From Rhododendron vialii (Eukaryota > Streptophyta > Magnoliopsida > Ericales > Ericaceae): a DNA stretch of 64,000 bases. The notes below the pieces were generated by a model. That model ran no database searches and had not been told where the DNA came from. It worked only from the letters and a program-made list of their open reading frames with translations. Location of the stretch: positions 8,685,501 to 8,749,500 of the forward strand of contig NC_080569.1 in the NCBI RefSeq assembly GCF_030253575.1, in the 5' to 3' direction. Position numbers and translations under genes: made by a program. Each line of letters opens with the position of its first letter. Position 1 is the stretch's first letter. Below are positions 1 through 11,135 of this stretch, piece by piece.

Positions 1-1915
1 TTTGGTCCTAGCTATCATTTCTCGTCATCCCAAAAATATTGTCCCATTTCGAAACCAAATCGACTATAGTTGATGAATTCCTACTTTTACCATTTCCTTT
101 TTGTATTATTACTTAGGAAATTGATTTCTACACTCTTGTCACGACCCCGACTCTAGGAACTTGTGTCGAGTCATCGTGACCGGCCGATGAGTCCTAACGC
201 TCATCCAGGCCTCTTTTTTTTTTTTCTATAAATCAATTTGGAGACAATAGCTTGAGAAAAACATAACTATTTTATTTTAAAAACACTTATTAAGTTTTAT
301 TACAAAACCCAAGTCTTCTGAAAAAGAACATCTTTACAATATCTACACAAAAGTACAGCATACATGTCCCAGGGCAGCAGCAACTCCATCTCTATTCTTC
401 ATTATCTGTGAAAAATATTAATTTTCATAAGCCAAATGCTTGTGTGAGATATAAATACCGAAATTGCACGTTTTATATCATGGAAATAATTCTTAACATC
501 AATGCTTGCATAATCTGAAACAAATAATCTTATGATGTTCATCCAACAGCCTAATCTTTCTGTAGGGGAGCGACCCCTCTTGCTGTGTGAAATGATTAAG
601 TCACTGGCCACTAGGACCCTGTTCTTTCCGTCCGTATAACTCCCTTCTGTGTTATGGTATCTTTTTAAGCGTCCCACAAACTCGGGACAACTGTCTGGAT
701 GCATCAATAGGTCATCTCCTTTGTTTGACCGCTTCCATTTTCTAGCTTAAATTTTAAAGCGTCATCACCTTTGTCTGACGTGCTTCTAATCTTTAACATG
801 AAAATTTTGTCATTCTTTTTCCATGGCATATCTAAAAAAATTGTAATCTTTTCTCAACATAAAATAATGCTACTTTTATAAAAAAAAAAATTCGTATAAC
901 TAGAGTACAAGTATCTCACCTTGAAATTTGAGAATGTAGTGCAGCCTCAACTTGTACCCTTGCTGTCTGTTGAACTAAAGTAGTACACGGCTCGACTACT
1001 TCTTTTCTTTGCTCTCAATAGCACTAACTGTAGACTACTGTTCTAATACTACCAGTAGCATATATTCTTTTTTTGCCGTACCAAAAGTAGTTTGTCTACT
1101 TCCTTTTTCTGTGAAATGCACATTGAGTATTACCCCTATTTATAGGCTTCCTTAGTTAGCCTAATTCTGACACTTAACCTGTCCAAGTGTCACGTAAGCT
1201 TGAGGCGGTAAAATTTTAAGCATGACGTGTAAAAATTATTCCTATGATGTGTTGACTAGAAGAATGTGGTAGCCTCCCTTTTATCCTCCGGATTGGTAGA
1301 ATTTCCAAGTTTCATACATATTTTATATATGTGTGTGTGTTCTAGTTATGGTATTTTGTCATGTTTCAAGTAAATTATTTATTATGTGCACGTATATTAT
1401 ATAAAAGAAATGTTTTCAATTTTTGTTCCCAAACTAAAACTAAATAATTTTATGTGCCATTCACAATATGGTCTTCACTTTTAGTTGAATCACGCATGTA
1501 TTTTGGGTCGGAGTGTTACAACTCTCTTTTTAGCTACTCACACTCTTTTTTTTGTTTTTATATACTTGAATTTACTATTTTTCCTGTTATTCAATACACT
1601 TATTTACATATGCAGGGGCAATATAATAAATTCATGTGGATAAAAAAATGTAGACGGCTAAAAAGGAAGTGTGGAAATTATTTTCCTATTACTTAAAAAA
1701 ATAGATATTTGAAGTACTAGGTAATAATAGAAGGGTAAAATAAGAACATAATGAATGATTATGTTCTCTTAAGGAGTTGATATCCCCAAAAGGAACTAAA
1801 AATTGGAAGCAAAAGGAGTACTACTTTTTGTTTCGTGCAAAATCTTTGGGTTCGTACAAAGCCTCACCAAACAATAATTTTGGTAGCTATGACAGTCTTT
1901 ATCCACTTATTACTT
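1..1915. other. Repeat-derived intergenic DNA, possible LTR remnant
   Basis: No gene is recognised. At 136-210 the sequence starts TGTCACGACCCC and continues with a GC-richer stretch, resembling the edge of a plant Ty3-type LTR. No partner LTR or internal domain is visible, so this is only a suggestion. A 101-codon minus-strand reading frame at 402-707 has no recognisable domain and I do not call it a gene. The rest is AT-rich without clear structure. Confidence 0.3.
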
Positions 1916-2584
1916 AAATCTACCTAATAAAACAAAAGGGTGTGGGCCTCCACACAAACACAAGTTAATCCAATGGCTGAGATTCATTTAATCTAATGGT
2001 GGAGAGGCATTCTTCTCATTTAATTAAAGCTCACATTTATTACAATACTGCCATCAGGGAAAATGAAATTCCCCCACAATCCATCTCACTTACACATCCC
2101 TACAGTGCGTTCTTTTGTTTTTTTAAAAAAAATTACCGTGCGTTAAAAAATCAAAACTATTTTAAGCAGATTCTGCTAAGGAATTTTTGGACTTTTGGGT
2201 TTTGTTTTTTTTGTTTTGAATTATTAATTTGTCTCGACGAAAGGAATCAAAAATCTACCTAATAAAACAAAAAGGTGCGGGCCTCCACACAAACACAAGT
2301 TAATCCAATGGCTGAGATTCATTTAATCTAATGGTGGAGAGGCATTCTTCTCATTTAATTAAAGCTCACATTTATTACAATACTGCCATCAGGGAAAATG
2401 AAATTCCCCCACAATCCATCTCACTTACACATCCCTACAGTGCGTTCTTTTGTTTTTTTTAAAAAAATTACCGTGCGTTAAAAAATCAAAACTATTTTAA
2501 GCAGATTCTGCTAAGGAATTTTTGGACTTTTGGATTTTGTTTTTTTTGTTTTGAATTATTAATTTGTCTCGACGAGAGGAATCA
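1916..2584. repeat. 335-bp tandem duplication (two copies)
   Basis: The block 1916-2250 is repeated almost perfectly at 2251-2584, each beginning AAATCTACCTAATAAAAC. The copies differ by only a few substitutions and one T-run length. Each ends with a TCGACGA-A/G-AGGAATC motif that recurs at about 34553 and 44045 inside other MITE-like sequences, so the unit probably derives from a MITE. The high identity implies a recent duplication. Confidence 0.85.
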
Positions 2585-2639
2585 AAAAAATATTACAAAA
2601 TAAAGCCCCAAGTTGGCTTTAACTTGGATATTTAAAAAA

Positions 2640-3440
2640 AAAATTTGAGTACAAGTCATAATTTTATACTTTTTTGATTCCACAAAAGTTAGGCTCAAAA
2701 ATACTTTTTTGGGTATTTTGGAAATCTTTTTGAAAGAGTTTCTGATGCAGCAATGATTTTCACTCGGATTTTTTTGCACATATATTTTTGTGGGGCCCAT
2801 ATCGAGGTCCCACAAAATAATCCGAACTGCTCATCTTTTTGAAAATATTTTTTAGAGGGTTTCTATAAAAAATAAGTTCTAACAGATATCGGTAAGGACT
2901 TTCTCAAAAATCATAGGGCAAAAGCGCCTCACTCCCTTTCTCTCTCTCTGATGTGTGTTCATGTGTGATGCTATTTCTTCTATTTGATTTATGCGTATTT
3001 TTTTTGGGTATTTCAGAAATCTTTTTGAAAGAGTTTTTGATACAGCAATGATTCTCACATAGATATTTTTGCACATATTTTGCAATACATTTTTTTGGAA
3101 TCCATATCAAGGTCCCACAAAATGATTCGAACTGCTCATCTTTTTGGAAAATATTTTTTAGAGGGTTCCTGTAAAAAATCAGCTCCAACGGATATCGGTA
3201 AAGGTTTTCTTAGAAATCGTAGGGCAAAACAGAATGATTCACCCTACGATTTCTGAGAAAGCCCCTACCGATATCCGTTGGAGCTGATTTTTTACAGGAA
3301 CCCTCCAAAAAATATTTTAAAAAAGATGAGCAGTTCGGATCATTTTGTGGGACCCTGATATGGACCCCACAAAAATGTATGTGCATGATATGTGCAAAAA
3401 CATCTGTGCAAGTAGCACGGTTGTTTTTGATGCACATGCA
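2640..3440. repeat. Fold-back MITE cluster, first member group
   Basis: A block carrying GGTCCCACAAAAT, a GAACTGCTCATC core and an AGCTCCAACGGATATCGG-like segment occurs in one direction at about 2750-2930 and 3000-3230. It occurs inverted at 3235-3420. The inverted pair 3105-3230 / 3240-3365 would fold into a long hairpin around the ACCCTACGATTT / AAATCGTAGGGC junction. No coding potential is seen. The look is that of palindromic, MULE- or hAT-type MITEs; superfamily not assigned. Confidence 0.7.
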
Positions 3441-3611
3441 AGGGGTCTATGAATTAGTGGAGAAGTTGGCTTAGTTCTGGCTATGATTGATCAAATTATC
3501 TCTCTCAAGTAATTTATTTCGTGAATCGATTTAGTGTTTGAGCTACTATGAAGATTCAAAAGGTAATTTCAATCGAATGGGTAGTGCCGTAGGCACGAGC
3601 AATTCTCTAGT

Positions 3612-3990
3612 CCAATTAAAAGGAAGAGCTGTGCTTAGTGCACAGCAGCTGTGCACAGATCCCATTTTCTCCCGGCTCGGGTCGCACAAAGATGATCGGA
3701 GCCGCTCATGTTGTTCTAAATATGTCGTTTAAGGTCTCTGTAAAAAATGAGCTTCGTTCGATATCGTTAAAGGCGTTAACAAAACACCCAAAATCACTTC
3801 GTTTAAGGTCTCTGTAAAAAATGAGCTTCGTTCAATATCGTTAGAGGCGTTAACAAAACACCCAAAATCACTTCAGAATTTAGGCCATATTTAGAACAAC
3901 ATGAGCGGCTCCGATCATCTTTGTGCGACCCGAGCCGGGAGAAAATGAGATCTGTGCACAGCTACTGTGCACGTAGCTTTTCTGTATAGC
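3612..3990. repeat. Fold-back MITE with internal direct repeat
   Basis: Outer arms carry CTGTGCACAGATC, a GGCTCGGGTCGCACAAAGATG segment and GAGCCGCTCATGTTGTTC. They are inverted at 3895-3985. The middle is a direct repeat: GTTTAAGGTCTCTGTAAAA occurs at about 3727 and 3799. The arms are nearly perfect complements, so a transcript through this DNA would form a long hairpin. Confidence 0.75.
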
Positions 3991-4039
3991 TTTTCTATAA
4001 AAGGAAGTACTCTTTTGACTACCATTCGCTGAGTCCTGC

Positions 4040-4400
4040 TACATACATAGCAGATCTGTGCACAGATTTCGTTGTGGGGCCCACCACGGGTCCCACACAA
4101 ATCATTCGAGCCGTTCATTAAATGTAAAACATTTTTTCAAGGGTCCCCGTAAAAAATAAGCTCAATCCGATACCAATAGGTGCTTCATCCAACCATTTAA
4201 CTTTTCATTCAGATTTTCGGATAATGAAAAGTTATATGGTTGGATCGAGCACCTATAGGTATTGGATTGAGCTTATTTTTTACGGAGACATTTGAAAAAA
4301 TGTTTTACATTTAATGAACGGCTTAGATGATTTGTGTGGGACCCGTGGTGGGCCCCACAATAAAATCTGTGCACAATCTGTGCACAGATCTGCTGTGTGT
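4040..4400. repeat. Fold-back MITE (AGCTCAATCCGATACC family)
   Basis: Arms begin CAGATCTGTGCACAGAT, continue GGGGCCCACCACGGGTCCCA and CATTAAATGTAAAACATTTT, and contain AATAAGCTCAATCCGATACC. All are inverted in the right half, up to about 4400. The loop is around 4210 (TTTTCGGATAATGAAAAG). Closely related copies lie at 4430-4770 and 55130-55510. Confidence 0.8.
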
Positions 4401-4429
4401 GTAGACTTTCTGCCATTCGCTTGAGTAAA

Positions 4430-4775
4430 AGTTTGTTCACGTAGACAATGAACACAGATTTTGCACAGATTTTAATGTGAGGTTTACTGTGAGTTCCACA
4501 CAACTGATTTCAGTTATTCATTAATGTAAATATTTTTTCAAAGGCTTTCGTAAAAAATAAGCTCAATCCGATAGTTGAAGATGCTCGATACTAAAAAGTT
4601 AGATAATTGGATTGAGCACCTATAGGTATCGGATTGAGCTGATTTTTAACGGGAGCCTTTGAAAAAATGTTTTACATTTATAAACTGCTCGGATCATTTT
4701 GTGTGGAACCTTTAGTGGGTTCCGCATTAAAATCCGTGCATAATGTGTGTGTGCATTGTCTGTGTCAATAGCACA
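4430..4775. repeat. Fold-back MITE, decayed relative
   Basis: It has the same order of motifs as its neighbour at 4040-4400: CACAGATTTT, TTCCACAC, TGTAAAxATTTTTTC, AAGCTCAATCCGATA and their inversions. Mismatches are more numerous, so it looks older. It lies directly beside the younger relative and not inside it. Confidence 0.7.
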
Positions 4776-7700
4776 GTTGTACTTAAATCCATTTTTTTTA
4801 ATCGGCACTTGCTTTACACCAGGGCACAGTTTTGTCCCATCTTCTTTTGGATCTGTATCCATATATCCTCCTCCTCTTGAGTTTCGGAGTTTCGGCCAAT
4901 TTTTCGCTAGCCATAATTTGCTCAATTTGGACCAATTTGACCCTCAATTGAAAGGCATGCAATGTTAATCAATTGGGTTGTTTTTGTAATTCTGCGTTTC
5001 CTTTGTTTGGCGTACGTGGCTTTACCGTGGTGTACGTGGCTTTACCGTGGTGTACGTGGCTTTATTGTGGTGTTACCAGGACCAGGAGAATTGAGAGAGA
5101 AATCCCCTTCTCTCTCTCCCACCGAATTACACGCCATTGCTCTCTCTCTCTCTCTGGAATGAAATCCTCAACGCCAGTGCTCCTTGAATCAGAGCCAGCG
5201 GAGTTTCAGGCGGTGTTGGAGGTAGCCGACGAAAATCCGATCAGAGGTAGTGTTGCTGGTACAGACTCTTTCGAATCGTCGGCCGAGCCATTTGTCATTA
5301 TCGTCTTTCACTCCTCCAACCGGTGGCAACTTCGCTTTGGTTCTAAAATAATTCCCTAAGCTGGTAAATCATTGTTATTTCCCAATAATTAGGGCTTTTT
5401 GTTGAGTTTTTGATTGGATCTTTGAATCTGATTCTTATGTTTTCAATCGATTATTGGTCAATCGAGTGGTCGAAGTCATTATTTCAGACTTGCATTGGCA
5501 CTTTATATGCATGCTAACATTCTTCTGCTTATGGCCTTTGAATCATGATATGTTCATCAGTAGGCATGTTTGTCATGTTAAGCGCATCTCTCCAGTGTAA
5601 CCGATTTCTGCCAAATTTCTGCAGGCTCCTGTACTTTTTCAAGGAAGGAGTCATTCATTGAATCTTACCAATAGCTTGGTAAACTCTCCTTCGTATCCGA
5701 CTTAGTGCATGTTGACTCTACATTGAAAGAAATTAAAATTGTTCAAGGCTTAATTGATTAGTGGTGAAATAAAAATGTATATTTTTAGATTTAACTGCTT
5801 TCTTTTGGGTGTTATTTTGCGGTTGTGGTTCGATTTTTGATTATTTTCAGCTGTTGGTTGTTTTAATAGGTCTGCAATTGCAGAGGTAGGGAGGACGAAA
5901 GGGAGAAAATATCCCTGCCAGAAATGGGAAGCGATGGGATGATGGGTACAGTTTTGGAATTTTACTCGAAGGTCCAGATTCACGTCATACGTCTCTCCTC
6001 ACGTAGAGAAGGTTTCTTTATTATAAGACCAGAGGTGCGACCAATTTCAGAGTTCTTGGCTTTTTGTAGATCGTTATGTTGTGATCGGCGGCCATCGACA
6101 GCCAGGTGATCCACTCAAATAAATTGGGGCTTCTCAAGTTTAAAGTTTATTTTTTGTGAAGGCGTTGTTTTAATTTTGGTGTTTGTGGTTTTTAGTAGCT
6201 TCTGCATGTCTTCGCTTGGTTTCTCTTTTTGATATGTGTTTATGGTGTTTGAGTTCTTTCTTTGTAGTATTTCTGTTCTGGTATTAGGTTAAACTGATAT
6301 TCCTTCTACAAAAAGGTGCAATTTCAAGCAGATCAACGAAAATTAGAGTTAGGTTTCCCAATTCTCATCAGTTTACTACTTTCCCACTTCCTAACTCTAC
6401 TACATAACCGATGGTGGATTATTGGGCAATAGAGTTCTCTAGCATTTCATTTCCTTCAAGTACTACTTGGTTTTTAGGAGGGCCTGATAAATATGAGGTT
6501 CAGCCGGCTGATAAGTATGCAATTCAACAGAGGTCTACCTGCGGGCCATTAGGCGGGAACAAAAGTTATGAATTTCAATGTGCTAAGCAAATTTAGAACA
6601 TCTCCCTCCCTCTCAAACCTCTTCTTTGCAAGGCGTCTCAACCCAGTGCAATTACAGGAGAGAGTACTTGTTATAGTGGGTGTTTTCCTGTTTTGCGAAA
6701 TTGTTAGTGGTTTTTGCTCTTCATTTGTGTGAATCACCTATTTGGGTAATTCTCACTTCACCTTAGCTACCATGGAGACACTTCGCTTAGTTGACTTATA
6801 TGGGAAACAAAGTAATAATAGTCACTACAACCAGCCGCTACCCGACAAACAAACTCAACGATCGACTGCTAGAATAGACTATTCTTTTTGGTTATTTATT
6901 TGCAGTTCGTTTGGTTTAATTTGTTGACATATCGACTGCTATAATAGTTTGGTTACAAATTTGAGATATCTCTAAGCAAGAATATTTTTTTGTTTACAGC
7001 TCATCCCTTTTCATTAAGCCATGCTGAGTTCATCCCTTCGAGGCTCTATCGGTGTTTGGTCCTCTTCGCATCTCCAGCCAGGTTATTCCAGACAACTTTC
7101 TTTATCTTTTTTTGTTTTTTGGTTTAAAATTTTCATATTTATGGGAAAGTGTTATGGTAGAATCTTTGAAATGGATTATTGAGAAAAATCAACATTTGGT
7201 AGATTGAATTCTGACTCCCCCAACTATCAAACAACAAATGTGACCTGGGTAAAACTATAATGAATATATGGGATAATCTTCCGAAGAATTGGTAATTCCA
7301 TTCTGAATGTGTACTAATGGAAATGCCCCTTGCATGCCTAAAATGCAACACGCATGTTGACATTTCATAATTCTATTGCTTTTATTTAGAGGTCTGAATG
7401 TCATATTGGGGCTTTCAAATGACAAAAAACACTCTGACTATGGTGCTTCCAGAGTCCTGTGATCTTGGTTAATAATTATTAAATAAGATCCGACTTCGCA
7501 CTAGGAGTGTGTGGCTTAATTTGATTAGTTTGTCATCGTCTAAATGTTTTGGGTTGTTTGGTTAAAAACCTTTTTGAAGGATGGGTGATGCTAATCTTTC
7601 TGATTACAATTGGCAAAGGGCTTCGTTGCTAGGCTGATCGGTCAGTATCTTAGCTTGATAGGTATATGGGAGGTGTATGCAATTGAAACAAAGCATTGAA

Positions 7701-8191
7701 TAGGGCCTTTTTTTTGTTCCTGTGATTTTTGAAGTTTTAGGTGGAGGGGTTTCTAATTAGAATCTTACTATGAGGCAAAATGAAAGGCTTGTGGGGCTGT
7801 TCTCCCCTGTCCTTGCAACGCTATACATCAAGAATGGGCGCAAGGGTGAAATTACCAATATTCTAAGTAGTAAGGCTTCTATGATTGACATTGTGAACTC
7901 ACTTACTCACTTAATTACTTTAGGATTCGTGACTGACTTAGTCTATGTAAATTGTGTTCTGAGTTTATTTAACTCAGTGTTGCTTCTGTCTGCCCTTGGT
8001 CGAAGCTGAAACATTAGGACCTCCGAAGACCAGTCTAGGGACCTTTGAAGACTGGTCCATGCATATCTTTATTTTTAGTTTGAATTTGGAGCCCATGGCT
8101 CACCTCATCGATTCATTTCAGCTCCTAAAACCAACATTCTACCAAGTTCAATTTAGTATTCTTCTGCTTGGTGGTACCTAAACTATCTTAG
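4776..8191. other. Gene-poor DNA upstream of the RUS relic
   Basis: A CT-rich tract at 5096-5156 is followed by an open frame beginning at 5159 and ending at 5359. It looks like a plant 5' leader plus a short coding start, but I recognise no domain. Three tandem 20-bp units (GTACGTGGCTTTACCGTGGT) lie at 5012-5071. The upstream exons expected for a RUS gene are not recognisable between 5360 and 8191, so this part may be intron, unrelated sequence or a decayed gene. Confidence 0.35.
5012..5071. repeat. 20-bp minisatellite, three units
   Basis: GTACGTGGCTTTACCGTGGT is repeated head to tail three times; the third unit has changes near its end (TTATTGTGGT). Confidence 0.9.
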
Positions 8192-9311
8192 CAAAATTCT
8201 ATTATCAAAGTTTGGTCGGCACTTTGATGTAAATCCCAAGGGCTGGAGATTATTTGCAGATTTATTGGAAAATGCTACATTTAGAATGGAGATTTTAACT
8301 CCAGCATTTCCCCATCTCTTCGTTCCAATTGGTGCTGCTGCTGGCGCTGGATGTTCAGCCGCTGCACTAATCCAGGTGAGTAAGAAAATTTTGATCCTAT
8401 TGGTCAATTGTGGTACGAGAATCATGTCGTTTTGTTTTCGTCTCATCTTCTAATGCCTGTAAGTACCATCACTAGGAAACAAAAAATGAAAAAAGGTCGT
8501 TTAGAAGACTTTTCATAAAGTGGCTTATTGTATTGTTTCTCTTGTCATGCATGCCCTACACAAATGTTGGGTTTTGTTACATACTTTGACTCTCTTCTTG
8601 CATGTATGAATTCCTTGAGTTTTTTGTGATGGAATGTTCCTCTTGACTTGGCAGCTATGTATTGTTGAACACTTATTCCTTGACTATCACGGGAATACGA
8701 TTCAAGATTCAAAATTTCATGCATATATGCCTATATGCACGGTAGTGTTTTAGTATGTTGGATAGAGGGGGTGTTAGGTTGGCCATCAATTTTTCCCAAG
8801 TACTCTACATTGTGTGGGATCTAACTCTTCTGTCAACAGGCAGCTACTAGGAGTTGTTTCTTTGTGGGCTTTGCAGCTCAGAGGAATTTTGCGGAGGTAA
8901 TATTAGTTTCCACTTGGTACTTATAACATGGATTACATATATTACAAAGTATCAATGTTGCAAAAGCTTGAAAGCCTCTTATCCCGATAGACATCATGTA
9001 TTTCGTTTTGATGGTCAGGAAGTATGTCCCTTGCTACTGCTTACTTTGTCAATAATGCTTTTGTGTATCTCCTTATCAAATCACCTTGCATTTATCTTCT
9101 GAAAAGAGACTGTAATTGGCAGGTAATTGCAAAAGGTGAAGCTCAGGGAATGGTGAGCAAATTCATTGGTATCGGGCTCGGTATAGCATTAGCTAACTGC
9201 ATTCAGGGATCTACACCTCTTGCTCTTGCTTCTTTTGGTGTGGTAACTTGGATACACATGTTCAGAAGCAGCAAACCGTTCAGAAGAACTTCTCGCTCTA
9301 CCTCCAGATAA
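8192..9311 (+). pseudogene. Root UVB sensitive (RUS, DUF647) gene fragment, 3'-truncated
   Basis: Three exons can be joined: 8192-8375, 8840-8896 and 9123-9263. All have canonical borders (CAG|GTGAGT, ACAG|GCA, GAG|GTAATA, GCAG|GTA) and keep the frame. The product reads through hallmark RUS strings: [69 protein letters not shown] and [13 protein letters not shown] proteins are plant DUF647 membrane-associated proteins linked to UV-B and auxin or plastid-related development. The conserved continuation of the family (a NLKSYQ-type segment) is absent. After HMF the sequence becomes unrelated and stops at 9309-9311. The N-terminal exons are also not found, so this is a truncated relic or a captured piece. 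The paralogue number is not assigned. Confidence 0.8.
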
Positions 9312-10707
9312 GAAGAGCAAAAAGGGAGAGCACAAACCAAGCAGCTCAACCTCCACCCTAGCAATCAACACCCTAGCAAACAGCAGCCCAACAAAACACA
9401 CTCCAGCAACTGAAGAAACTTCCAACAGCCCCAACAAGAACAAGTAGTCAGCTTCCATAATCTCCTGAACGCCACCAAAGACAGGAACATATCTAAACTA
9501 TGACTTCTACATGTAACTTTTCTATGATAAAACACTTGGTCAAACTAATGCATGTAACTTCTGCTCTGATCAAGTACATGCATAATATTAGGAAGAACCA
9601 GAAAGAGATCTCCACAACGGGCATGACAGACGTGCTTGGCACGTCACCATGCATCTAGTATAATCATACAAAAATGATAGGATGTGAATCTTATCTGTCC
9701 AATTTTCTTTTCTGGACTGTTTTATGGATCATTTTTATGTACTGTACCAGATTTCTAATTAAATTTAAATTTGGGATGCTTCAATCTGTAATCATATCGA
9801 CTGAGGAAAGTCAGGTAACCTATCTCCCTTGAATGGAGGGTGGCGTAGAAGACTCGCCCCTCCCAAGATTTTTAAGTGATCCTACTATCCTATGGATACT
9901 TATTTAATTAATTATCTACCGAATTGCGAATTATGGCATGACAACTCATACTCGGATGACAATATATCGTCTAATTCTCATTCGATGCAAAATGAAATTC
10001 ACCACGATAACATTTAATGATCCAATTCATTCATTTTATAAGTATTCATACGCAAGTCATCCATGCAAACAATTATATGGATCGGACATTAGTGTTCATT
10101 TAAGCTTAATCGTTGTCCAATCAAGTTGATTTGTTTTCATGGATAATTTATGCCTTTAGGTTTTGAAATGAGTAGTTTGGATAGTTCAATAGGAGATTGT
10201 AATGAGTCTCATTCTACGTTATATGAAAATCACATAAAAGATCATTGCACGAGATCCTTCCTCATGATAGCATGCTCTACCCATCCACCATGATTTTTTT
10301 AAGAAATATTCACATTTCTTTTCTTTTTTTTTCCCTATTGTTTACTAGAATTCTTCTTTGATGATTATATACTCAAACTATCAATCAAAAGCGATGAAAG
10401 TGAAAATACTACTAATAGAGTATTGTCTGGGAACCAAAGTTGAGCAGTTGACAACAGAGGGTACGTACCCTTTTTCTTTTCTTTTCATTTTGAAGAGAAA
10501 AGGATTTCACACTGAGCTACCAGTTCAATGGAGATAATTTTCAGCGTGGAATAGTAGTTGAAATTTCACACTGCACATCAACCTGCGGCACCCCCGTTCT
10601 TAAAATATACAACAATACCAGTAGACTCCGTCACACTTTGCCACCCCCGACCTTAAACCAGGGCTTCTTCACTGAACCTACGGTACCTACCTACCCAAAA
10701 TATACTA
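9312..10707. other. Intergenic DNA and left part of GRAS unit A
   Basis: 9312-9890 holds no recognised gene. From about 9895 the sequence matches 16738 onward, beginning at the shared ATTAATTATCTAC and TATGGCA-GACAACTCATACTCGG strings. This marks the left edge of a segmental duplication that also includes GRAS genes A and B. Within the shared part no open frame is convincing; it is the 3' flank of the GRAS genes. Confidence 0.6.
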
Positions 10708-10923
10708 CTCCCTCCGTCTCTAAATAAGTATCCGGTGCGCAAAGCTAAGCCTTAAAAAAGAAGCATTTGTTTCGTTAAAAAAATTAATTTTTTTTCACAA
10801 ATCAATAGATAGCAATGAGTTCTATTAAAATGTGAAAAAAAAATTAAATTTTTTAATAAAAAATATGCATGTTTTGTGAAGCCTAGTTTTGCGCGCCGGA
10901 CACTTATTTAAAGACGGAGGAAG
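10708..10923. mobile_element. Stowaway-type MITE (Tc1/mariner)
   Basis: The ends are CTCCCTCCGTCTCTAAATAAG and its inverted partner CTTATTTAAAGACGGAGGAAG, flanked by TA at 10706-10707 and 10924-10925. The CTCCCTCCGT terminus and TA target duplication are diagnostic of Stowaway elements. The 216-bp length and lack of coding capacity fit. It is absent from the equivalent place in the B unit near 17450, so it inserted after the duplication or was lost there. Confidence 0.9.
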
Positions 10924-11135
10924 TATCAAAAAGAGAGGAAGACAAGTTCAAACTAAAAATTAGAAAAGCAACTCTCTTTTTTTTATCATGTTACGAAGAT
11001 CAGGTTATTTTTCCATAAATTACAGACAAAAAGCCAATCACAAAAACATAATTACTGGTTGAGAACATAAAATGTACATACAAAAACCAATCATCCCCTT
11101 TCTACTAAGAAATGTCAAGCAAAATTGAAGAACTC

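Noticed and set aside
402-707. Minus-strand 101-codon frame near the left edge
   Set aside because: No family recognised, no splice or promoter context, and it lies in probable LTR debris.
5159-5359. Open frame at 5159 as first exon of the RUS gene
   Set aside because: I recognise no RUS N-terminal motif and no chain of exons connects it to 8192; left as undetermined.
9189-9458. Minus-strand 89-codon frame over the end of the RUS relic
   Set aside because: It overlaps a real RUS exon on the other strand and has no recognisable domain.
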